From Heterodera schachtii (taxonomy: Eukaryota; Nematoda; Chromadorea; Rhabditida; Heteroderidae): DNA of 64,000 bases. Shown piece by piece: positions 34,994-46,410 of this stretch. Numbering within the stretch: position 1 is the first letter of the stretch; each line of letters begins with the position of its first letter. The DNA lies in NCBI GenBank assembly GCA_023374025.1, contig SIJG01000039.1, forward strand, positions 840,579-904,578, given 5' to 3'. Position numbers and translations under genes: made by a program. Below the pieces are notes generated by a model. The model was not told the origin of the DNA. It worked only from the letters and a program-made list of their open reading frames with translations, and searched no databases.

Positions 34994-35769
34994 CAGGGCT
35001 TCCAGATCAGAATTTTCAAAAGCCTCATTTGGCAAGCAAAAAAGCCTCATTTTAGGTCAAAAAGCCTCATTTTACAAAATTTATTCAAAACACGTTTAAA
35101 AATTTCAAATGTTATATATATTTGATTTTCCATGATCAATTTGAACAATTTTGTCAGAATAAGCATTTTAAGAGGTTCTGAGCATGAAAAATCGAAGTTG
35201 ATTTTTTGCAGCGCTTTTTCCAAAAACTTTTGGTGAATAGTGGTGGAGGGGGCGGCGGTGCCGACAGGCGCCGCCGGAAAATTTTTTGTAATTTTTAATG
35301 TGATTTGTTAACAGATTTGTCCAAAAAAATGGCCAAATTTTGCAATTTTGAGGGAATTAAAAAAAAAAAAAAGGATTTTAGAGTCCGGCGGTGCCGATAG
35401 GCGCCGAACTTTGACCATATTTTTAGCAGATTTTTATTTAAAAAAATTCATAATTTTGTGGTTTTTCGAAAAAATTATAATTTTCTAGTTGGGTAAGATT
35501 TCCGTTTGATACTCTATTAATAAACCAAAATTCAAATTAAATAATTGTCAAACATTATGCCAACTTATCAAATTAATCAAAATTTAAAAAATCTGACGAA
35601 TTTTCCCCTAAAACCTCAAAAATCTTCAAAATTTCTCAAAAAACCACAAAAAGCCTCAAAATTTCTCAAAAAAGCACAAAAAGCCTCAAAGCCTCATTTC
35701 AAAAAAAAACCTCATTGACCTATCAAAAAACCACAAAATGAGGCTAAAGCCTCACATCTGGGAGCCCTG
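34994..35769. mobile_element. Non-autonomous hAT-like element with 8-bp TSD
   Basis: Starts CAGGGCTTCCAGATCAG and ends CATCTGGGAGCCCTG (inverted). ATTTTTAT is duplicated exactly at 34986-34993 and 35770-35777. AAGCCTCATTT words follow the left end and AAAGCCTCAAAA/AATGAGGC words crowd the right end, forming subterminal repeats typical of transposase-binding sites. Two inner GGCGGTGCCGA(C/T)AGGCGCCG blocks at about 35251 and 35389 are each partly palindromic. No transposase frame. Length 776 bases. Confidence 0.85.
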
Positions 35770-35777
35770 ATTTTTAT

Positions 35778-38340
35778 TATTAAAAATAAAATTTGCTTTT
35801 TAAAACTAAATTTTTTTTTGAATTTCTAAGGTTTCTTTTTAATTATTTTTTTATTGTTTAAATTTTATTTTGTTTTTTCCAAGATTGTTTTAAATGTTCT
35901 TTTTATTTTATTTTGAAATTTTCAAATCATAAAACTTATTTTGTAATTTTCTCATTTACATTTAAGTACAATAAAAGAAAATGCTTTTTAGTTGGATTCA
36001 AATTTTATAAATTGCAGAAAATTATTAGCTGAATAATGCAAAAACGTTAAAATAAATTGTTTATTCAGTTCGTCCTCTTTTTATCATTTAAATATCTGTT
36101 TTACCAGATCCCTTTTAAATTTAATATTAATTGATTAAATCAATTTTTTCGATTTTATTACAATTAAATATTTAATTTTACCTAAAATAAATTTTAATAA
36201 ATTTATAAATTTTACATTACAACTTATTCATATAATTCTTCAAACAATGAATGTAGTTTTTCATTTCGTTTTATTATTCAATTTATTTAACTCTCGTAAA
36301 TGTATGAATAATTCTTTTTTATCATTTCAAAATTATCTTATAAATAATTATTTTATTATTTTTGAAACAGATAACTTTCTAAATTTTTTCTTAAATTGCT
36401 GAATTTTTTAATGAATTTACATTGTCAATTGCAGAAATTTTAAAATTTTCAGTTGCTAATGTCACATAATTTTATTTTATTAATTTCAAGATTAAACTAT
36501 TATTTTATTTAAATTTAAATTTTTATAATTTTAATGCATCCAAGCTTTTGCTTTCTTTAAGCCTTTTATTAACTTATAATTTAAGTGAAAAGTGTTTTCA
36601 ATAAATTAATAAGATTTTTTTATTTGGGCATTTATTAATTTAAATATGTCTTATCATTCATATCATGTCATAATCATTATTGATTCCTTGTACCACATAG
36701 CAAAATTAAATTTAACTATTTTAATGTTTGGTTTTTATGTTTTTTTTCAATTTTAATTGATTTATTTTTTATCTTAAGATATTCATATTTTTAGAAATAA
36801 ATATATAAAAAAATTTTTTTTCTAATTCTCTCCAATAATTTTTTTTTACTAATTAAATTATTTAATTTCTATTTGATTTTATTCGATTTACTTGGCATCA
36901 TAAGCAAAACGTAGAATTTTGCAAAAGTAAATTTTTTACTTTAAAATTTAGCATTTTTAAACAATTTTGAAATAATAATTATATAGAAAAATTTTTTTAT
37001 TTTGCTTAAAAACTTTTGGTTTTGAATTTTTAAATTGAATTCATTTTTTAAGCATGTAACTTACATATAAAATAGTTAATCTTAATCATTATCACAATAA
37101 TGACTAATTTATATTTGAATTTAATATTTTATTGCATTTTTATGCACATATCAGTTTATTTAATAATGTTTAGAAATTATGTTGCAATTATTATGAGATT
37201 TTTTAATTTATAACATTTTAACTTTGATTTGAAATTGTTATGAATTTATTAAAGAAAATAAAAATATTGACAGAAAATTTATTTTAAAGTTTTCTTATCA
37301 TGTAAAATTAAAATTATATTTATATTTTTAAACTTTTGGTTTTTTCACTTTTTCTGTATGAGATTGTATTAATTTTTGTTTGGTTTTGTATTATTTTGGC
37401 CGCTTTGCGCCCATTAAACATTTTCATTTTTTCAAATTAAATTTTTATTCTTAAATATTAAAAAAATTCTGTTGTATTTTGTGCAAAAATTCATTTTAAA
37501 ACTTTCCCACTTGGATTTTTTGTCGTACACTATTTTTATAACAAGTGATACCTATGGTTTTAACAATGCTTATTTGCTAGCATTTGATATCTCAAAATAT
37601 CCTTTTTATAAGTATTATCAAGAATTTATTTAAATTTTTATTTTCTTTTTTAAATGTATATTAATAGAAATAAAAAATTTGATGTTTGTATTAAATTTTT
37701 TCTTTTATGTTATTTTTGTTACATTGTTTTAATTACTAAAATATTTATCTTTATTAAAGCTATTAATTCATTTTCCATTTTGAAAATAATCTTTATATTT
37801 ATCTCAAGTCCTTCATTTTAGATTTTTTGATATTTTAATAGTTGTTCAAATTATATTAAATCACCTGCAGCTTTTCAGATTAAAATTTAAAGCGATCATT
37901 CAAAAAGGTGGTTTATTTTTAGTTATACTTAATTATTTTAAAAGTTTATATACAATAAAAACAACTTGGCATGTAGAGATGATATATTTTGTTCTAGCTA
38001 ATTTCGCATTTGTAATTGTTAATTTATATTCAAGTAAATTCAGTTAAACTAATTTGAGCCGATGATTATTATTCATTAATTAAAAATTTTTCTTATATTT
38101 TCGGATTATTTATTATTTATCATTATTTAGATATTAGCAATTTGTTTTCAAAACAAAATTTGTTTGTTGTTGTATTCATAATATTAGAAGCTCATATTTA
38201 TTAATATAAAATTGCCTTATATATAAAAATTGCCTCTGTTTCATTAATCTATAAAATCTAAATTAACTATTGCTGAAAAGTGAATCTAATTAATTTAATT
38301 ATTAATAAAAATTTAACAAGCATAAGATTCGCCATTTGCT
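35778..38340. other. A+T-rich spacer
   Basis: No coding segment or structured repeat recognised in about 2.5 kb; a small patch near 37399 (GGCCGCTTTGCGCCC) has no frame. Confidence 0.45.
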
Positions 38341-38343
38341 TTT

Positions 38344-38520
38344 AAATAGGGCTGCGATTTTGAGGCAAATGCCTAAAATTTCTGCGCACTTAATACAGAC
38401 AGATAAGCACAAAAAATGCATTTTCAGCCTGATTTGGGGTGTTGTAGGATGACTTATATAATGCCTAACTTTGCCTATTTTGGACTTTTTGTGTTTAAAT
38501 CTTTTTTTTTGCATTATACA
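38344..38520. repeat. Repeat remnant with TGCCTA words
   Basis: Begins GGGCTGCGATTTTGAGGC, contains AAATGCCTAAAATT, ATGCCTAACTTTGCC and TATTTTGGACTTTTTGTG, recalling the vocabulary of the repeats at 38-147 and 428-486. The minus-strand frame through it is not supported. Confidence 0.35.
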
Positions 38521-38874
38521 TAAATATTAAAAAGAAAAACGATATCATTAAACACATCAGAAAAGGGCTTTTTTTAATACATATTACGGAAAAGTTTAAA
38601 TTTGGCAAACTGTCAATTGCAGATTTCAGCTCTGCTTTTTGTTTTACATATACAAGTTTTATTAAATGCTTTAGTTTTTTTATTACTTAAATTTAAGATT
38701 TATCTTTTCATAATAAATGTTAAATTTTATCATTTCGTAAGAATATTTTATTATTAAACTTCTTACATAAGCTAAATTATATTTTCTTTTAAAAATATTT
38801 TTATAATATATTCATTAAAAAAAATTTTAAAAAAAGATACGACAGATTTAATGCCATATCCAGCGTATTAAATT

Positions 38875-38940
38875 TTTTTATGGATTTTGAAAAACACGAA
38901 AAATTTTTGGTTCAAAACTTATGTAACACCCTAATTATTT
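38875..38940 (+). repeat. Dispersed repeat, copy 2 of 2
   Basis: Diverged match to 17920-17990 in the same orientation, ending at the same CAACACCC/TAACACCC word. Confidence 0.5.
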
Positions 38941-39700
38941 TAGTATTTCAATACATTTGGGTGGTTCATAAAGCGCCCAATGCTTTATAATTATTTATTG
39001 TTTTAAATGTTTTATAATCAAATTTTATTTAATAAATTTATTTATATATTTATTTAAATCAGCATTTAGCTTTAAATTATTAATTATAAAACTCCTTCCT
39101 ATAATTTAAAAAATATCTTTTTGTAAAACGGCTCATGATAATATAATTTTGCTAAGTTTATAATTGTCATATAGTAAAATTATTTCTTTTGCGCGGTCAG
39201 ATCTCTCGAGTTCATCTTTGGACTTCGTGTAAAATTTCACATTTCTATAATTTGAAGTAATATTTAAAAACGAAAAAAGTTTTATAATATTTATCTTTTA
39301 CATTCGATATTCTTTTGATTATGACTTTGATTTTACCAGATTTATATTAGCAATAGATAGAAATTAATTGAGTATTTTTGCTTATTTAATCATTGACTTT
39401 AGGAGAAATATTAATTGTATTAAGTATTATTACATTGTTTGCATTTTTATTGTTAAAAGCTTTTAATTTATGAAGATTTAAATTTTTTTAATCTAATTTA
39501 TGTTTATGGCAGCTTTGAACTAATTTTAACATTACTTTTTGTTACAGTGTGCAGTTCTCGTTTAAGAATTTAAAGTGCTTGTCAGAAGTTAAACTACCAC
39601 ACTTATCGTAGCTGTTTTCCCGCACAAATGACAGGGTTTGTGAGGGTTTTTGGTTTTGATCTTGCTGACATTGGCAGGGTGCAGCAACCGCAACAAATTG
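38941..39700. other. A+T-rich spacer
   Basis: Only short G+C patches, for example near 39193 (GCGCGGTCAGATCTCTCGAG) and 39590-39690, the latter probably the outer part of the foldback at 39711-39889. Confidence 0.35.
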
Positions 39701-39710
39701 CGCAATCATG

Positions 39711-39889
39711 GTATCATACGATAGCCTTTGAATTGCGTTATTAGCTTGCTAAATTTCAAAAAATTTAATTAAGTTTTTCAAAAGTTATGACAATTATTCC
39801 AGCTTTTTGGTTGGAACTTTTGAAAAACATAATAAACTTTTAGAAATTTGGCAAAATAATTACCTTATTCAAGGGCTATCGTATGATAC
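39711..39889. mobile_element. Foldback element related to that at 23.8 kb
   Basis: GTATCATACGATAGCCTTT (39711) and its inverted match AGGGCTATCGTATGATAC (ends 39889) pair over 23 bases with one mismatch; inner words TTGCTAAATTTC and GAAATTTGGCAAA pair next. Left-arm layout (GATAGCC, then GTTATTAGC, then a GCAAAATT/GCTAAATT word) follows that of 23826-24212, and both contain a mid-element AAGTTATG..CATAA symmetry, so they look like members of one foldback family. Its true outer limits may be wider (about 39640-39960). Confidence 0.55.
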
Positions 39890-39959
39890 GAAGATTATAC
39901 AATATAATTGCGTAATGGGCAAAGTTATGAGTTGATTTAGCCAAAAATATAGCAAATTT

Positions 39960-40524
39960 TGCACTTTTTGTACTTCGCCAAATTTGCTTTTTGTCTTTTG
40001 ACTCACTACAGATTTTAAAAATTGTTGTATTTTTTTTGTTAAATTAGTTTTTTACATTTTGCAAACTTTTTGTTTTCATTTTTGCATTGCATGCAAAAAT
40101 GCAAATAAATTTTTTAATTATAAATGTTTTAGAAATTTCAGAATTTACGATGAACAAATTTTTATTCATAATATAAATAGTTTTCTTACTATTTTTACTT
40201 TCTTATGTAAGTGTTTAGGTTTGCCTTATTATTTTAACAAAGTTTTAAATTTTATAAATTATTTAATTCAAGTGTTATTATTTCACGCAATTTTCTATTT
40301 AATTTTTAGAAATATTCGAATTATTTATTGATTTTTTTAATAAATTAAAGAATATATTTTGAAGTATACAACTAAGGTAGTTAGATTTTTAACTTTTATT
40401 TATTTCTTTACCATTTTTTAAAAATTTTATTCCACAATTCATTTTATTTATTTTTATTGACTATGATTTAAATATACAATTAGTAATTTTTAATTTTTGT
40501 AAATTTTTATTTTATTTTTTTAAG
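39960..40524. other. A+T-rich spacer
   Basis: A 90-codon plus frame (40059-40331) is Phe/Asn/Ile/Leu/Cys-rich and consistent with chance in this composition. No other feature. Confidence 0.35.
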
Positions 40525-41261
40525 AATGCTTTTTTTGATTATCCATTGGACATTGACTTCCTTCTTGTCCGTTCGGTAAAAAATATTTTTAGCACATGGG
40601 AAATTAGCTAGCAGTTCAAAATTAATTAATGATATGTTAATGCATAAAACTCATAAGTTAAAAATTAATTTTAAGTATATTTATTTAAAAATGTTTGTTG
40701 CTTTTTTATTATTATAATTTAGCAAATGCAAATTTTTTATTCTATTATATAATTTAGTATAATGGAATTTTTTTAAATAATATTTTACCAAAAAATCAAT
40801 ATTAATTTTTATCTTTTTCATAATGATTGGATTTCATTATTATTTTTGTACCATTTAAGCATGTTCTAGTTTTTTCATGAAAGTTCCAAGTAAAAATTTT
40901 AATTATAATATTTTAATACAAATTAACATTCTTTTATATTCTTTCTTTAAAAATTATTAATTTAGAAATAATTTGTTTGGGTTTTATTTTAGCTATTTTT
41001 ATCTATTATTATTTTTGTTTTAAAGAAACGAAGTGACAGGCGGAGGGACAGGAACAGTCACAGTTTAAAAATGTAATGCCTTTAATAAATTCTTTTCTAT
41101 TTGTTGTTTAGTTTTATTTAATGGTTATTTGAGTAGCATCTTGTGATTTAAAAAATTGTTTATCCAGTTATCAGTTTTTCGCGGTTGTCGGCTCTCGTGA
41201 TGATTTGAGTTTGGATGAATTTAGGTTTTTTGTTAAAAATTTAGTCAGCAAATTACATTAA
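40525..41261 (+). CDS. 3' exons of an unknown plus-strand gene
   Basis: Three exon-like pieces: 40525-40575 (TTTTTTTAAG acceptor, 17 codons with FFDYPLDIDFLLVRS, GTAAAA donor); 41026-41062 (TTTTAAAG acceptor, GTTTAA donor); and 41175-41261 (TTATCAG acceptor, stop TAA 41259-41261). The last two join in phase and read GGGTGTVTFFAVVGSRDDLS followed by LDEFRFFVKNLVSKLH. In another frame the middle exon would be Arg/Asp-rich (RSDRRRDRNSH) but that does not join. The first piece needs an intermediate exon to match phases. No family recognised. All three are distinct in composition from the flanks. Confidence 0.4.
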
Positions 41262-41269
41262 GGTATTCA

Positions 41270-43840
41270 GCTAAAGTTATTGGAAATAATTAATTTAAAT
41301 ATTTTGGTTTTAATGTGTTTAAATTTTATATAATGCTTGATTTTACACATAAATTGTAGTGACACATTGGTTTCATACTCTTTAAATTGTTTCTCATTTT
41401 AATTTTGTTTTTTTTAAACTTTTATTGTTCTGCAAATTTTTTTAAATTAAATGTTGATATCATTTGGTAATTCAAAATGATAAATGATTTTCATATTAAT
41501 TTTAATTAATTTCTTTTAAATATTTCTAATGATAATTATTTCGAAAATGTATTAAAATTAAATATAAATTTACAAAATTTATTCAATAAATAATTAGATA
41601 ATTGTATTTTCCAATTTAACATAATTATAATAATAATTATTATTTAAACTAATAAATCCTCTAGAAGTTTTATTGATTTTATATTTTAAAATAACATAAA
41701 ATGATATTCATTATTTTGCAATTAAATTAAATGCATTTTGCTAGATTCTCCATAGGATAAAAAACTTAAAAATTATTTCTAAATTATGTAATTTGACACA
41801 AAAATTTCTTTTTTTATATCTATTATATAATATTTAATTTCTTTGATTAATGGCATTAAATACTTTCTTTATTATAACAATTTAAGATATATTAGTTTGA
41901 ATTATTAAATTAGATAAAAGATTTCATTAGCTTTACTTTCGATCTTAATTTCGTTTATCGAATTCTAACAATATTATTATTTTTTCATAATTTTTCATAG
42001 TTTCTATTTATATTTTGGTATAAATTATTAAAATAACACTTTCATATTCAAAATTTCATCTAAATATTCTTTACATCTAACAAAAACCTATTTACATTTA
42101 AAGGAAAATATTTACAATTAATCGATTTTTCATAAACTCCAATCTTTTAAGATTTTTTAAAGTATAATTTATATGAGTTTTTAAATATTATATATTTTTT
42201 AAATTTTAATATTCGAGCTCTCTACCAAGTCCGAGTTCAATAGCCCCAAATCTTGAATTTAATTACAGATATTAATTCCAAAATATACATTAATTTATTG
42301 TTTTCTGGTAATTCGAATTATTACAATTTTTCTCTAATTTTTTTTCTTTATTTTTACAAATTGCTTAAAACAAAGACTATTAATTTTTATTATTTTACAA
42401 AATTACATTTGATTTACCTTTTTAAATTTTTTAAATTATTTTTTTCAATTTTTTTTACTGTATTGCTTCATAAATTATAAATTTTAAAGATATTTTCATT
42501 TAATAAGTTTATTTTTATAAACTTAAATTAAAATAATTGTATAACATTTAGTATCTTAATATTCTTCAAATATACTTTTACTTTTGGACAGTTCAAAAGC
42601 CAGAAGAACTAATACTTCCAAAACGAGAAAATTTTAAGAATATAAGATGAAATTTTTTAATTTATTTTTTCATGCCTTACGTTTTAATATTACCGAATTT
42701 AAATGGTTAATTTACTTGTATCATCGAGTTTTCTTATTTGTTGCCTTTGTTTTTATTTCTACAAATCAAATACTTTTTACATTTTATTATATATACAAAA
42801 TAACTTTGTTTTTATATAAAATTCACTTATCAATCAAAAAAACTATATAAATTTAAAAGGAGTATTAATGTTTATTATTTAAAAGTTAAAACACATTAAT
42901 GTGTAATTTGTTGTAAAAATTCTTTAATTTTAGTATTAAAAAAATATTCGCTTGATGTTAATAACGATGTCATGCCTTTTATTTGTAATACATGATTTAG
43001 ATATGTTTTTTAGTTGTCTTAGAAATATTAGCTTTACAAATTACATCATATATAATTGTTTTAAAAAATTTTTCTCTATAATTTTGTGATATCAAGTCGG
43101 TATTTTGTTTTTATTTTATTTTATATTTTTTATTTTTATATCTATTAGATATTTGTCTTAAATTATTATTTATATAATAGGTTACTTTTTTTGATTCTTT
43201 GGTCACAACGCTAACAAATTTTTTCTTACTAAAATATTAAAAATGATCTCTTTTTATCTTTCTCAATAATAAAATATTTGAACTAATTATATTAAGTCTG
43301 ATTGATAATAATTATTCATTATTATTTATTTAAATATTTTTTTATCAGGATTAAGTCGAATTGCTGTTAAACGAAGAAAATTTTATTTTTTGAAGCAAGG
43401 AGGAAAGAAGATTAAAAAAATCCTTAAACATAAAATATATAACCTACCTATACATTAATAAAAATATATAACTCATATATATTATTGTGCTTTTTATTTT
43501 TCTATAAATTATTTTTAGATTATAATTCAAAATGTAAGAAGAGTACAAAATAACTTTTTATTGATGCTTAAGAATTTAAACCAAATCATTAAGAAATTTG
43601 CTACATAGAAAAATTAATTAAAATTATTAATATAAATGAAAATTTTAAAATTTTAACTTCACATATACAATATTAACAAATCTAATTAACTAGTTCTAGT
43701 TTAAAATAAATAATATATATTCTTAGTTCGAATAAATGATATAATAAGTATGCTTACAGAAATTTTGTTCAAACATGTATTTCTTCAGCACAAATTTATA
43801 ATAATCATTATTCTGTTTTCCATATAATTTAGTAAATTTA
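41270..43840. other. A+T-rich spacer
   Basis: Chance frames only (plus 42253-42480 and 42647-42850, both Phe/Leu/Ile/Tyr/Lys-rich). One small G+C patch near 42213 (TTCGAGCTCTCTACCAAGTCC). Confidence 0.4.
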
Positions 43841-43847
43841 AAATTTA

Positions 43848-43952
43848 TACTGTTTCGTAAGCTTGATGTTTTAATTCTGCTGGGGCACTTACAACCAAAA
43901 TTAATATTTTTACTAGTCAGATTTTTGTATATTGTTGACTAACTTTGCTTAT
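43848..43952. repeat. Local direct repeat, copy 1
   Basis: About 100 bases starting TACTGTTTCGTAAGCTT, including TAATTCTGCTGGGGCAC and ATTTTTACTAGTCA, recur at 44478-44581 with few substitutions and a short deletion. On the minus strand the shared part follows a TTGTAAG acceptor-like word and reads APAELK; copy 1 then reads HQAYETV before a stop, while copy 2 is frame-shifted. This may be a duplicated terminal exon, but evidence is thin. Confidence 0.6.
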
Positions 43953-44477
43953 AAGCAAAAAATTTATGAATATTAATTTTTAAAATTTTCATTTTATGTA
44001 TTTTTTATTATTTAATTTGGTAATTGTCTGTAAGGTATTGAATCTGTTCTAAGCACTAAAAATATTGCCATAAACCTGAATTTCAATTTATTTGGAAGGA
44101 GTGCAGGCACTATTTATTAAATAATTTTTTATTTAAATTGATAATAATAATATGGAAAATATACTTTCAAAACTTGTAATTTATATAGTTTTAGCAACAT
44201 ACTTGTAATTTAAGCCAAAAAATTTGAAGTTTCTCTTTAATAAATTAAAGTTATATTTAATTATCAAGAGTAAATTGTTCATCTGAGGCGCTTACATAGC
44301 TGCTGTTAAAATGCAAAGCTTTAACTTATTTAATTGGTTTTTTAAGTTTAAATGTTTAATTAAATTAACGAGTTCTTACTTATTAATTTTATTCTTGTAA
44401 TTCGTGTGTTTTATTCTTCATTGATAAATTAATTTATAAAATTAAATTCTTTGTTTAATTTATTCCATATTAATTAA

Positions 44478-44581
44478 TACTGTTTCGTAAGCTTAATTTT
44501 TAATTCTGCTGGGGCACTTACAACCAAAATTAATATTTTTACTAGTCACATTTTTAGTAAATTGTTGACTAACTTTTCTTC
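44478..44581. repeat. Local direct repeat, copy 2
   Basis: Second copy of the 43848-43952 unit, offset about 630 bases. It lacks a few bases after GTAAGCTT and so has a different minus-strand reading after APAELK. Confidence 0.6.
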
Positions 44582-45084
44582 TATTTTGTCAAATTGTTTT
44601 TGTTTAAGATGAAACTATTATGAATTAATTAAATTTTATGGTTTTTTTAGACATAAATTTAAATAATAATACATTCATCCTTTAAAGTATTCAAGGCCAG
44701 AAAAGCAAAATGTTATGAAATTAATATGGTTTTCCATTAAATTCAAAAAGGAATTTTTCGTAAATTAATTTTCTGATTATATTAAAAAATTTTACACAAT
44801 TTTTAAAATTTAGCTTTATCAAAATTACTCATAATTTTCCTCTGCAATTTAATCAGCTTGATAAAACATCTGAAATATAATTAAAATCCGAGAAATGTAA
44901 AAAAAATTCAATATATACAATTTTACAATAATATTCTTTTCGAATATAATTTGGTCAATAATGCAAAGAATTATATATTTTACAATTATTCAAGCAAAAA
45001 TAAAAAAGAATATTCAAAAATATAAATTTATTTTGAAAAATGTTTTAAATAAAAAAGACGTAATTGTTGATGAATTTAAATAAT

Positions 45085-45381
45085 AAATTTAAAAGAAAAG
45101 GAATTAGTGAAATTAAAAATAAATGTGCCTGAGAAAAAAATTAATTTATTATGAAAAATGATATAGAATAAGTCTTTCAATTTAATAATATTTTTGTTGA
45201 TATGATTTGTAGTTTAAATTATTATATGAAATCAAATTTTTTATTTAAAGCATACAAATTTCAAAAGAAAAGGAATTAGTGAAAGTAAAAATAAATGTCC
45301 CTGATCATCAAATAAATTTATTATGAAAATTATTAAAAATCAAAGTCTGCAATTTGTATAATGTTTTTGTTGATATGATTT
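45085..45381. repeat. Pair of about 130-base direct repeats
   Basis: AAAAGAAAAGGAATTAGTG, then AAAAATAAATGTNCCTGA and, further on, TTTTTGTTGATATGATTT occur at 45089-45214 and again at 45262-45381. Diverged, A/T-rich and non-coding. Confidence 0.6.
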
Positions 45382-45942
45382 TTTTTTATAATTATTTTAT
45401 TGCAATTTAAATTTTTCTTGGCTCATTTAAAATTCCAATATTCATTGTAATATTCAAATCTATTGCAAACTCGCTTAGGCGCTTTCATGCTTAACATGTG
45501 CATCTTCACGGTCAATTCCGCTTTTAATTTTATAGTTAATAATTTTGAAGTTGATGATTATCATTTAATTGTTATTCTCAATTCGCGAATTAATCATTTC
45601 ATGTAAACAATACACAAAAAAAGTAATATACTGATTATTCGAATTTACATATTTTGAAAAAAAAACAATAAAAATTTCTGAAAATTTGATCGTCCATAAA
45701 TAATTTGTAATTGATCGGGGGCTCACCAAATTCTGCAGGGATACGTAGTGGAACCCGAATTTTTCTAAATTATAATAAATTATAATTGCATTAAACATAT
45801 AAAAAAAATTCATCGTATTAATTTTACATTTTCAGTAGTAGCCCAAAATTATACGTATTGATGGTTATTGATTTCATACTTGGATTTTGTCAATCCAATA
45901 ATTAAATTTATTATTTTATTTTATCAATCACTGAGCTTTTTA

Positions 45943-46410
45943 CAGTTTTCGTATCTTGGTACTCATTTGGCTGCATATCTGTAGTACGGGAAAAATATTA
46001 ATATTCCTTTTTTAATATCAAAAAAATAATTTTTATTGGATTTTTAATAATTCCCCCAGAAAAAATTTAATCAAATTTCGCAGAATTTTATTATGATACA
46101 ACAAAATTCAGTGGTAATTTTCAGGGGTTTTATCGACAAAAATAACTCCAGTAAAGTGCAGTTTTCGTATCTTGGTACTCATTTGGCTGCATATCTGTAG
46201 TACGGGAAAAATATTAATATTCTTTTTTTAATATCAAAAAAAAATTTTTATTTGATTTTTAATAATTCCCTCAGAAAAAATTTAATCAACAAAAAAATAA
46301 TTTTCATTGATTTTTAATAATTCCACCAGAAAAAATTTAATCAAATTTCGCAGATTGTAATACAACAAAATTCCGTGGTAATTTTCAGGGTTTTTATCGA
46401 CAAAAATAAA
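45943..46410. repeat. Tandem duplication, unit about 216 bases
   Basis: CAGTTTTCGTATCTTGGTAC, then TCATTTGGCTGCATATCTGT and AGTACGGGAAAAATATTAAT begin the unit at 45943 and again at 46159. Each continues to TTTCAGGGNTTTTATCGAC. The second copy carries an internal partial re-duplication (TTTTTAATAATTCC..AAAAAATTTAATCA three times in all), so its length differs. Confidence 0.75.

Noticed and set aside
42253..42850. Two plus-strand frames of 67-75 codons
   Set aside because: Composition matches the A/T background (Phe, Leu, Ile, Tyr, Lys); no departure in G+C and no exon signals.
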